A stretch of 64,000 nucleotides of DNA from an uncultured Eubacteriales bacterium. Lineage in GTDB: Bacteria; Bacillota; Clostridia; Oscillospirales; CAG-272. Of the stretch, positions 1-6,931 are shown in pieces; position 1 is the first letter of the stretch; every line of letters begins with the position of its first letter. Below the pieces are notes generated by a model, which saw only the letters and a program-made list of their open reading frames with translations, ran no database searches and was not told the origin of the DNA. The position numbers and the translations under genes were made by a program. The stretch is from NCBI GenBank assembly GCA_934373635.1, contig CAKROZ010000001.1:271174-335173 (forward strand), read 5' to 3'.

Positions 1-24
1 ATCTTTGCGCGCGCGCGAAAATCC

Positions 25-53
25 TTGACACGCACGGGGAAATATGGTATGAT
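25..53 (+). promoter_or_regulatory. SigA-type promoter of the DUF1538 operon
   Basis: TTGACA at 25-30 and TATGAT at 48-53 are separated by exactly 17 bp, close to the vegetative sigma consensus. Transcription would start near 60, about 40 nt before the first start codon, which has an AAGGAGG ribosome site at its front. Confidence 0.85.
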
Positions 54-99
54 ATTATCGGAGAAATTTGAAAGTGTTTTTTGAAAAGGAGGTTCTCCC

Positions 100-1620
100 A
101 TGCCGCGAATGCTGGTCGAAAAACTCAAAGAATCTGCGACTTCCATCCTTCCGATCGGCGCGATCGTCCTGCTTCTCGCGCTCACCATCGCCCCGATGCC
201 GTCGGGAACGTTTCTGCTTTTCGCCTTCGGCGTCGTCTTCCTCATTCTCGGAATGGCGATCTTCACGATGGGCGCAGAAATGTCGATGCAACCCCTCGGT
301 ACGAAGATCGGCGCGACCGTCGCCTCGACGGGAAAGATCTGGCTGATCGCTCTCGTCAGCTTCATCATCGGCGTCGTCGTCACGGTGTCCGAGCCCGATC
401 TTCAGATTCTCGCGAGTCAGATCTCGGACGTCCCGAACTGGCTTCTGATCCTCACCGTATCGGTCGGCGTCGGACTCTTCCTTGTGATCGCTCTGTTACA
501 TATCGTCTTCAGTGTCTCTCTGACATTGCTTCTGACGATCTTCTATGCGCTTGCCTTCCTTCTTTGTCTCTTCGTGCCCGATACACTGTACGCGATCGCC
601 TTTGACTCGGGCGGCGTGACGACGGGCCCCATGACCGTGCCCTTTTTGATGGCGCTCGGCGCGGGTGTTTCTTCCGCGAGATCGAAACAGGGACGGGACG
701 ATTCCTTCAGTATTATCTCTCTTTGCAGCATCGGACCGATCCTCTCGGTTCTCATTCTCGGACTCGTGATCGAGATCGGGGGAGGGGAGTATACTTACTC
801 GGTTGCCGCACCCGTGACCGACACCCGCGAGGGCGTCCTCCGCTACCTCGGCGGTCTCGGCGACTATGCGAAGGAGGTGCTGATCGCCCTTCTGCCCATC
901 CTCGTCTTTACCGTCTTCTTCCAGCTCATTACCCGCGCTTTCGGAAGAAAGCAGCTGATCCGTATCGGCGTCGGTATTCTCTATACCTTCCTCGGTCTGA
1001 CCGTCTTCCTCGCGGGGGCGAACATCGGCTTCATTCCCATCGGCTACACCCTCGGATCCGATCTTGCGGGTGTCGGCTCGGGACTTCTTCTGATCCCCGT
1101 CAGTATGCTTCTCGGTTTCTTTATCGTCAAGGCGGAGCCGTCGGTCTACGTCCTGAATAAGCAGGTCGAGCACATGACGGCGGGCGCCATCTCGGGGCGC
1201 ACGCTCGGACTCGGACTCTCTCTCGGTGTCGCGTCCGCTCTCGGGCTTTCGGTGCTTCGAATTCTGACGGGCATTTCCATTATGTATATTCTCATCCCCG
1301 GTTACGCGATCGCGATCCTGCTCTCCTTCTTCGTGCCGAAGATCTTTGTCGGTATCGCCTTCGATTCGGGTGGAGTCGCGAGCGGTACGATGATGAGTGC
1401 CTTCGTGCTTCCTCTCGCCATCGGCGCCTGCCGGACGCTCGGAGCGAATGTCATGACGCAGGCGTTCGGCTGTGTCGCCTTCGTGGCATTGACGCCCATC
1501 ATCTCGCTCGAAATCTGCGGCTGGGTCTATGTCAGAAAGCAGAAGAACAGCGCGAAGCGCTTTATCTCCGAGCAGGAGACCTTCATCGACTACGACAGCC
1601 CCGTGTATTCGGAGGTCTGA
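100..1620 (+). CDS. DUF1538 family integral membrane protein (duplicated)
   Basis: This 506-residue protein is almost entirely hydrophobic, with roughly a dozen membrane segments. It is built from two copies of the DUF1538 unit. Each copy ends with the same signature: AFDSGGVTTGPMTVPF near residue 168 and AFDSGGVASGTMMSAF near residue 424. DUF1538 proteins are predicted transporters of unknown substrate; the conserved acidic-serine-glycine signature inside a membrane segment is typical of a substrate or ion path (inference). An AAGGAGG site lies at the proper distance before ATG 100. The next genes are a micro-ORF and a PII-like protein, as is common for PII-regulated transporters. The family assignment is by recognition of the repeat signature; the transported molecule is unknown. 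Confidence 0.85.
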   Translation: MPRMLVEKLKESATSILPIGAIVLLLALTIAPMPSGTFLLFAFGVVFLILGMAIFTMGAEMSMQPLGTKIGATVASTGKIWLIALVSFIIGVVVTVSEPDLQILASQISDVPNWLLILTVSVGVGLFLVIALLHIVFSVSLTLLLTIFYALAFLLCLFVPDTLYAIAFDSGGVTTGPMTVPFLMALGAGVSSARSKQGRDDSFSIISLCSIGPILSVLILGLVIEIGGGEYTYSVAAPVTDTREGVLRYLGGLGDYAKEVLIALLPILVFTVFFQLITRAFGRKQLIRIGVGILYTFLGLTVFLAGANIGFIPIGYTLGSDLAGVGSGLLLIPVSMLLGFFIVKAEPSVYVLNKQVEHMTAGAISGRTLGLGLSLGVASALGLSVLRILTGISIMYILIPGYAIAILLSFFVPKIFVGIAFDSGGVASGTMMSAFVLPLAIGACRTLGANVMTQAFGCVAFVALTPIISLEICGWVYVRKQKNSAKRFISEQETFIDYDSPVYSEV

Positions 1621-1624
1621 CCCT

Positions 1625-1690
1625 ATGAAGAAGAAAGGAGATGCCCCCGTGCTCACCGAAGTGATTAAACGGGCGGCAGAGGTGATATAA
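1625..1690 (+). CDS. 21-residue micro-ORF between the DUF1538 and PII-like genes
   Basis: ATG 1625 opens a 21-codon frame (MKKKGDAPVLTEVIKRAAEV followed by I). It is preceded by GGAGGT at 1611-1616, eight bases upstream, which lies inside the last codons of the DUF1538 gene. Its TAA stop shares one base with the ATG of the PII-like gene (TAATG). Both signals suggest that it is translated and couples translation of the PII-like gene to the transporter. The peptide is basic at its front and amphipathic after that. I do not recognise it. It could be a coupling leader, a remnant of a longer gene, or a small partner of the membrane protein. Confidence 0.5.
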   Translation: MKKKGDAPVLTEVIKRAAEVI

Positions 1691-2406
1691 TGGCTAAAAG
1701 AAACGGAATCGACGAGCGTCGCGTCAAGCTTCTCGTCGGCATCATCGCCAAAGAGGATGAGATCGCATACACCGATGCCTGCAACGAGTGTTGTACGGCG
1801 CTTCACGTGTCGGGACTCTGCAACGGAACGGCACGCACGAGCTACCTCAGCTATTTCGGTCTTGACGAGATCGAGAAGCGGATCGTTTTCACCTTGATCC
1901 CCGACAACGCCGAGAAGGCGGTGCTTGCCGCCATCGGAAAGAAGCTTCGCCTCGCGCTCCCCGGGCGCGGCGTGGCGTTTACCGCTCCCCTCTCGGGAAT
2001 TTCCAGCCTGATCTCGGGCGCCGTTCTGAACGGTGCGGAGAGAATCGAAAAGAATCCACAGAAGCCAAAGAAGGAGAAGAAGACCATGCACGAACTCGTT
2101 ATTGCCGTCGTAGAACAGAAATTTTCCGACCTCGCGGTGGAAGCCGCACGGGAGGCGGGCGCCACGGGAGGTACCATTCTGCATACCCGTACCGTCAATA
2201 ACCGTGCCGTGGAAGGAAAGCTCGGTACGACCTTAAAGCAGGAGACCGAGACGCTGACCTTTCTCACCACGAAGGAATATAAGGGCAAGATCATGGAAGC
2301 CGTGCGCGATGTCGCGGGACTGAAAACCGAGGGCGGCGCCATTATCTTCTCCCTCCCCGTCGACGAGGTTGTCGGCATCGGCTCTCCCGATGAAGAGGAA
2401 GAATGA
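1690..2406 (+). CDS. Two-domain PII-like signalling protein
   Basis: The 238 residues hold two PII-type ferredoxin-like domains in tandem, about 10-110 and 128-232, joined by a lysine-rich linker (PKKPKKEKK type). Each domain keeps a PII-like order: beta strand, helix, a T-loop-like stretch, and a B-loop-like glycine stretch (LPGRGVAFTAPL in the first, EGGAIIFSLP in the second). PII proteins sense ATP, ADP or other small ligands and bind transporters or enzymes. Position directly after a DUF1538 transporter, with overlapping start and stop, suggests it controls that transporter (inference). The start follows GAGGTGAT. The classical GlnB signature and uridylylated tyrosine are not evident, so this is a PII-like protein and not GlnB or GlnK. 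Confidence 0.75.
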   Translation: MAKRNGIDERRVKLLVGIIAKEDEIAYTDACNECCTALHVSGLCNGTARTSYLSYFGLDEIEKRIVFTLIPDNAEKAVLAAIGKKLRLALPGRGVAFTAPLSGISSLISGAVLNGAERIEKNPQKPKKEKKTMHELVIAVVEQKFSDLAVEAAREAGATGGTILHTRTVNNRAVEGKLGTTLKQETETLTFLTTKEYKGKIMEAVRDVAGLKTEGGAIIFSLPVDEVVGIGSPDEEEE

Positions 2407-2457
2407 CAAGAAAACATTACATAACCATAGTCTGAATAGTCTGAAAAGAGAAAAACA

Positions 2458-3879
2458 ATGAGAAGAACCAAAATCGTATGCACACTCGGCCCTGCGTGCG
2501 CGGATGAAAAAACCATGGAGGAGATGCTCCGTGCGGGCATGAACGTCGCGCGCTTCAACTTTTCGCACGGAGATCACGCTTACCACAAAAAGATGATGGA
2601 CACCTTCCGCCGTGTCCGCGACAGGCTGAAACTCCCTGCCGCCGTCATGCTCGATACCAAGGGTCCCGAGATCCGTCTCGGCACCTTTGAGGGCGGGCGC
2701 GTCACCCTGCACGAGGGAGATACCTTCACCCTTACGACAAAGGAGACGGTCGGCACCGCCGAGCGCGCCTATATCAATTTCGCGGGACTTCCCGCACAGG
2801 TCGGAGAAGGGGTGAGGATCCTCATCGACGACGGGCGTGTCGCGCTTCGCGTCACGGGAACGACGGACAGCGAGGTCGTCACTGCGGTCGAGATCGGCGG
2901 TGTCGTCTCGGACAGAAAGAGCATCAACCTGCCGAACCACCCGATCGAGATGCCCTATATCGGGGAAAAGGACGAGGCGGATCTTCTCTTTGCCGTCAGG
3001 GAGAAGGTGGACTTCGTTGCCGCCTCCTTCGTCAGACGGAAGGAGGACGTGATCGCCCTGCGCAACTTCCTTAACTATCACGGCGGACATTCCGTTCGCA
3101 TTATCTCAAAGATCGAGAACATCGAGGGCGTACAGAACTTCGAGGAGATCCTGAAACATTCCGACGGTATCATGGTTGCCCGCGGCGACATGGGTGTCGA
3201 GATCGAATTTGAGAAGCTCCCCGGAATTCAGAAGCGTTTCATTCGTCAGTGCTACCGCTCGGGTAAGGTCGTGATTACCGCGACGCAGATGCTCGAATCC
3301 ATGATCCATTCGGCGACGCCGACGCGTGCCGAGATCACCGACGTTGCCAACGCCGTCTTCGACGGGACGAGCGCGGTCATGCTCTCGGGTGAGACCGCCG
3401 CGGGCGACCATCCCGCGCTTGTCGTCCGCACGATGGCAAAGATTGCGGAGCAGGCGGAGTGCGACGCCTTTGAGATGGACGCGTACCGCAATCTCAGCTG
3501 TGACATCGACGAGTCCGATCTCACCAACGCCATCTGCGACGCCGCCGTTACTACCGCCCGCGACCTTCAAGCCGAGATTATCATCGCCGTGACGAAATCG
3601 GGTGCCACCGCTCGTCGCGTTTCGAAATTCCGTCCGCACGAGGTCATTCTCGCCGCCACACCCGAGGAAAAGACCTATCATCAGCTTTCGCTTTCGTGGG
3701 GTGTTTTTCCCGTGCTCTCTCTTTACCAGAGCGATACGGAGACCCTCTTTCTTCATTCCATCGATTGCGCGAAGCAGGTCGGACTTGCCAAGGCGGGGGA
3801 TCGCGCCGTCATTACCGCGGGCGTCCCGCTGAACCTATCGGGCACCACCAACCTTTTGAAGGTGCAGACGGTCGACTGA
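2458..3879 (+). CDS. pyk: Pyruvate kinase
   Basis: This 473-residue enzyme makes pyruvate and ATP from phosphoenolpyruvate and ADP, the last step of glycolysis. Diagnostic stretches are the N-terminal RRTKIVCTLGPAC, the FNFSHGDH loop, LDTKGPEIR, the active-site KIENIEG lysine, ARGDMGVEI, and TATQMLESM followed by PTRAEITDVANAVFDG. The B domain is present between about residues 70 and 165. The C-terminal allosteric domain is complete, but the extra PEP-utiliser-like tail found in Bacillus pyruvate kinases is missing. The ribosome site before ATG 2458 is weak and purine-rich. It follows the PII-like gene by 51 bases and precedes cls by 30, so co-transcription is likely. Confidence 0.96.
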   Translation: MRRTKIVCTLGPACADEKTMEEMLRAGMNVARFNFSHGDHAYHKKMMDTFRRVRDRLKLPAAVMLDTKGPEIRLGTFEGGRVTLHEGDTFTLTTKETVGTAERAYINFAGLPAQVGEGVRILIDDGRVALRVTGTTDSEVVTAVEIGGVVSDRKSINLPNHPIEMPYIGEKDEADLLFAVREKVDFVAASFVRRKEDVIALRNFLNYHGGHSVRIISKIENIEGVQNFEEILKHSDGIMVARGDMGVEIEFEKLPGIQKRFIRQCYRSGKVVITATQMLESMIHSATPTRAEITDVANAVFDGTSAVMLSGETAAGDHPALVVRTMAKIAEQAECDAFEMDAYRNLSCDIDESDLTNAICDAAVTTARDLQAEIIIAVTKSGATARRVSKFRPHEVILAATPEEKTYHQLSLSWGVFPVLSLYQSDTETLFLHSIDCAKQVGLAKAGDRAVITAGVPLNLSGTTNLLKVQTVD

Positions 3880-3909
3880 CCGAAAAAACGAAAAAAAAGG
3901 AGGTCTCCC

Positions 3910-5445
3910 GTGAGAAAGCTTTGCCGTATTTTCTTTTCCCGTTACACGGTGTCGGCGATCGCCATTCTTTTGGAGCTTGCTTTCTATTCCGTTCTTTTGT
4001 CGAACCTTGCGACGCTCTCGCCGATCTGGCTGATCCTCATCCTTTTGTCCCACATCGGCGCGCTCGTTGCCATCATCAACCGTGAGGTAAACCCCGAGTA
4101 CAAGGTCTCGTGGATTATCGTGGTGACGGTGCTCCCCATCTTCGGTCTTGTCCTCTACATCGTTTTTTACAGGCGGCGCCTCTCCCGCAAGGAGACGCGC
4201 CACATGAGAAAGGTCGTCGGGGTACATAGACTCGGCCCGCAGGCGAGCCGCGATCCCTTCAACGAGCTGGCGAAGGAGTCCCCCGCCGCGGCGGGGAAGG
4301 CGATGGCGATCCTCTCCGACGATCCCCTCGCCGATGTTTATGCCGATACGCAGTCGCATATCTATCCCGAGGGGGCGGACATGTACCGCGCCATGCTGAC
4401 CGATCTGCGCCGCGCCGAGCGCTATATCTTCTTTGAATTCTTCATTATCGAGGACGGAAAGATGTGGCGCGGGATCCATGAGATCCTGCTTCAGAAGATC
4501 GCCGCGGGCGTCGAGGTTCGCATGATCTACGACGACATCGGCTGTATGAGCACGTTGCCGAGCCATTATGACAGGACTCTGCGCGAGGAGGGCATCGACT
4601 GCCATCGTTTCGGAAGGATCACGCCGAAGGCGACCGCCGCGCACAACAACCGCGACCACAGAAAAATTCTCGTGATCGACGGAAGGGTCGCCTATACGGG
4701 CGGCATCAACATTGCCGACGAATATATCAATCAGAAGGAGCGCTTCGGACATTGGAAGGACGGCGGCATCCGTGTCACGGGTTCCGCGGTCGCGGCACTT
4801 CTCCGTCTCTTCCTCGCAAACTTCGACCTTGCCGCAAGGAGCGTGACGAAGACCGATGATTATCTCGCTTCGGTGCGCCCCGCAGAGTCGGACGGCGGTT
4901 ACTATATCCCCTTCGGAAGCGGCCCCTATCCGATGTACAAGCGGTCGACGGGAAAGGACGCTTTCATCGATATCATCAACCAATCGCAATCTTATGTTTA
5001 CATTACGACCCCGTATCTGATTATTGACTTCGATCTGACCGAGGCGCTCTGCCACGCGGCGAAGCGCGGCGTCGATGTCAGGATCGTCACACCGCACATC
5101 CCCGATAAGAAGCTCGTCTACCTCATGACAAAGAGCGCGTATCCTCACCTCATGGAGTCGGACGTCACGATTTACGAGTACACCCCGGGCTTCATTCACG
5201 AAAAGCTCCTTGTCTCGGACGATCTCTATGCCGTCGTCGGCACCGTCAACTTCGATTATCGGAGCTTTGCACACCACTTTGAGGACGCCGTATGGATGTA
5301 CGGCTCACCGACCGTCATTTTCGCGCGAGACTCCTACCTTTCGACCGTCGCCGACTCGCATAAGGTCACGATGGAGGAGGCGGGGCTCACCTTCTTCGAG
5401 AAGGTACTCCGCGACGGCATCCGCATCTTCGCGCCTCTTCTGTGA
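3910..5445 (+). CDS. cls: Cardiolipin synthase (phospholipase D family)
   Basis: This 511-residue membrane enzyme joins two phosphatidylglycerol molecules to make cardiolipin and glycerol. Two membrane segments fill the first 70 residues. Two phospholipase D HxKxxxxD motifs follow: HRKILVID near residue 254 and HEKLLVSD near residue 433, each followed by the usual glycine and asparagine pattern (TGGINIADEY, VGTVNFDYRS). Length matches the bacterial ClsA/YwnE class. The start is GTG 3910, behind a strong AAGGAGG. It lies 30 bases after pyk and 70 bases before the HAD gene. No feature suggests a defect. Confidence 0.95.
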   Translation: MRKLCRIFFSRYTVSAIAILLELAFYSVLLSNLATLSPIWLILILLSHIGALVAIINREVNPEYKVSWIIVVTVLPIFGLVLYIVFYRRRLSRKETRHMRKVVGVHRLGPQASRDPFNELAKESPAAAGKAMAILSDDPLADVYADTQSHIYPEGADMYRAMLTDLRRAERYIFFEFFIIEDGKMWRGIHEILLQKIAAGVEVRMIYDDIGCMSTLPSHYDRTLREEGIDCHRFGRITPKATAAHNNRDHRKILVIDGRVAYTGGINIADEYINQKERFGHWKDGGIRVTGSAVAALLRLFLANFDLAARSVTKTDDYLASVRPAESDGGYYIPFGSGPYPMYKRSTGKDAFIDIINQSQSYVYITTPYLIIDFDLTEALCHAAKRGVDVRIVTPHIPDKKLVYLMTKSAYPHLMESDVTIYEYTPGFIHEKLLVSDDLYAVVGTVNFDYRSFAHHFEDAVWMYGSPTVIFARDSYLSTVADSHKVTMEEAGLTFFEKVLRDGIRIFAPLL

Positions 5446-5515
5446 ATCCGTACGGGAGCACAGACGGACATAAATACCGAGAACCGCATTTCATTTGCTA
5501 CGAAGGAGACAAGCT

Positions 5516-6316
5516 ATGGCGCAGGACCTTACAAAATTAAGGCAGAAGACCGCCTATATCTGTGATATGGACGGTGTGATCTATCACGGGAACCGCATCA
5601 TCCCGCACGTGAAGGAATTCGTCGATTTTCTGAATCGGGGGAAGAAGGATTTCCTCTTTCTGACCAACAGCTCGGAGCGCTCTCCGCGTGAGCTCGCGCA
5701 GAAGCTCGGGCGCATGGGGCTCGAGGTCGGGGAAGATCACTTTTACACGAGCGCCCTTGCCACTGCCTCCTTCCTTGCGGGACAGTGCCCGAACGGCTCG
5801 GTGTACGTCGTCGGCGAGCCGGGATTGACTTACGCCCTCTACGAGGCGGGCTTCAGCATGAACGATGTCAATCCCGATTACGTCGTGTTCGGCGAGACCC
5901 GCTCGCTGAATTACGAGAAGATCGAGAAGGCGGTGCGCCTCGTTTTCCGCGGCGCGAAGCTCATCGGGACGAACAGCGACATCACGGGTCCCTCCGAGGA
6001 GGGGATCGTCCCCGCCTGCCGCGCCCTCATCTCTCCGATCGAGATGACCACGGGCAATCGCGCGTACTTCGTCGGAAAGCCGAACCCTCTGATTATGCGG
6101 CACGCATTGAAGAAGCTCGGCTGTCACCGTGAGGACGCCGCGATCATCGGCGACCGCATGGATACCGACATCATCGCGGGCATCGAGAGCGAGATGGATA
6201 CCGTCCTCGTCCTCTCGGGTGTCACCGACGCCGAGGGCGTCTCGAAATTCCCCTACCGCCCCACCTACATCCTCCGCGACGTCGGCGAGATCGCAGGGAT
6301 CTGCTCGGAGGAATAA
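5516..6316 (+). CDS. HAD-superfamily IIA hydrolase, NagD-like phosphatase
   Basis: The 266-residue product carries all HAD motifs: CDMDGVIYHGN (motif I, nucleophile Asp), FLTNSSERS (motif II), the VGKPNPLIM lysine region (motif III) and IGDRMDTDIIAG (motif IV). The cap is of the C2 type seen in NagD, AraL and phosphoglycolate or 4-nitrophenyl phosphatases, so it probably dephosphorylates a small sugar phosphate or a side product of metabolism; the substrate cannot be read from sequence. I chose ATG 5516 because GAAGGAGA lies just before it; a TTG seven codons upstream has no good site. The gene ends in repeat unit 1 of a degenerate array (see 6284). Confidence 0.9.
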   Translation: MAQDLTKLRQKTAYICDMDGVIYHGNRIIPHVKEFVDFLNRGKKDFLFLTNSSERSPRELAQKLGRMGLEVGEDHFYTSALATASFLAGQCPNGSVYVVGEPGLTYALYEAGFSMNDVNPDYVVFGETRSLNYEKIEKAVRLVFRGAKLIGTNSDITGPSEEGIVPACRALISPIEMTTGNRAYFVGKPNPLIMRHALKKLGCHREDAAIIGDRMDTDIIAGIESEMDTVLVLSGVTDAEGVSKFPYRPTYILRDVGEIAGICSEE

Positions 6317-6440
6317 GTTTTTCGTTCTTCGGCAAGTTTGCAAGGAATCTGTTCGGAAGAATCAGCTTTCCGACCTTCGGCGAGATTGCATAGATTTCGC
6401 GGAGGAATCAGTTTTTCGTTCTCCCGCGAGATGCTTTTCT
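6284..6440. repeat. Degenerate tandem repeat, 46-48 bp units, starting in the HAD gene
   Basis: Three and a half imperfect copies start at 6284, 6331, 6379 and 6425. The first copy codes for the last residues of the HAD protein and its stop; in copies 2 and 3 the bases matching the TAA stop read TCA. Shared words are GGCRAGATNGCA, CTCGGAGGAATNAG and TTTTTCGTTCTTC. The array looks like an old amplification of the end of the gene. Confidence 0.75.
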
Positions 6441-6490
6441 TCGGAAAATCTCGACGGCGATATAAAATGTAAATTATTCTTCACAAAATA

Positions 6491-6545
6491 AGCGAAGCGC
6501 ACGGCATGTACTGTGGTACAGAGCCGCGCACTTCGCTTTTTTCTT
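6491..6545 (+). terminator. Rho-independent terminator
   Basis: A long hairpin pairs AGCGAAG at 6491-6497 with CTTCGCT at 6531-6537; the inside pairs further (CGGC with GCCG, TGTAC with GTACA). A run of six T follows. It ends the 0-6.3 kb operon and separates it from feoAB. The rest of 6441-6688 shows no gene or convincing promoter. Confidence 0.85.
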
Positions 6546-6688
6546 ATCCCGAAAATGTGAGGCGGAACGCGTTTTTCTCTCGCGGCATACACTGACTATC
6601 GGAGCCGTAGCACGGCACCGGAAGAAAAAGAGAAGGGATGCCGACCCTGTCGGAAAATGCCCGTACCCGAGGAGGAAACAGACTCAAG

Positions 6689-6919
6689 ATGAAAGAATTC
6701 CGAAAGTTATCCGAGCTTTGCCCCGGCGAATGTGCGTGTGTGCGGGGGCTCTTTACCGCGGGCGCGATGCGCCGCCGATTCCTCGACATCGGACTGGTGG
6801 AGGGGACGTCGGTAGAATGCGTGGGAAGGAGTCCGTGCGGAGATCCTGCCGCCTATCGGATCCGCGGCGCGGTGATTGCCATTCGCTCGGAGGATGCGGC
6901 GACAGTTTGTATTCTGTGA
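6689..6919 (+). CDS. feoA: FeoA ferrous iron transport accessory protein
   Basis: This 76-residue SH3-like protein helps FeoB take up Fe(II). The family pattern is clear: an N-terminal KLSELCPGECACVRGL, then MRRRFLDIGLVEGT, CVGRSPCGDP and a C-terminal RIRGAVIAIRSEDAATV. I start at ATG 6689, behind AGGAGG and matching the usual FeoA length; an ATG 17 codons upstream has no proper ribosome site and would add an unrelated tail. It ends 12 bases before feoB. No ferric-uptake-regulator box was evident upstream. Confidence 0.93.
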   Translation: MKEFRKLSELCPGECACVRGLFTAGAMRRRFLDIGLVEGTSVECVGRSPCGDPAAYRIRGAVIAIRSEDAATVCIL

Positions 6920-6931
6920 GGAGAAAACACG

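Noticed and set aside
496..2184. A 562-codon open frame on the minus strand opposite the DUF1538 and PII-like genes
   Set aside because: It is an antisense shadow: strong codon bias with G or C in third positions keeps the opposite strand open. The peptide is a low-complexity Arg/Asp/Gly string with no family, and the plus-strand genes are clear.
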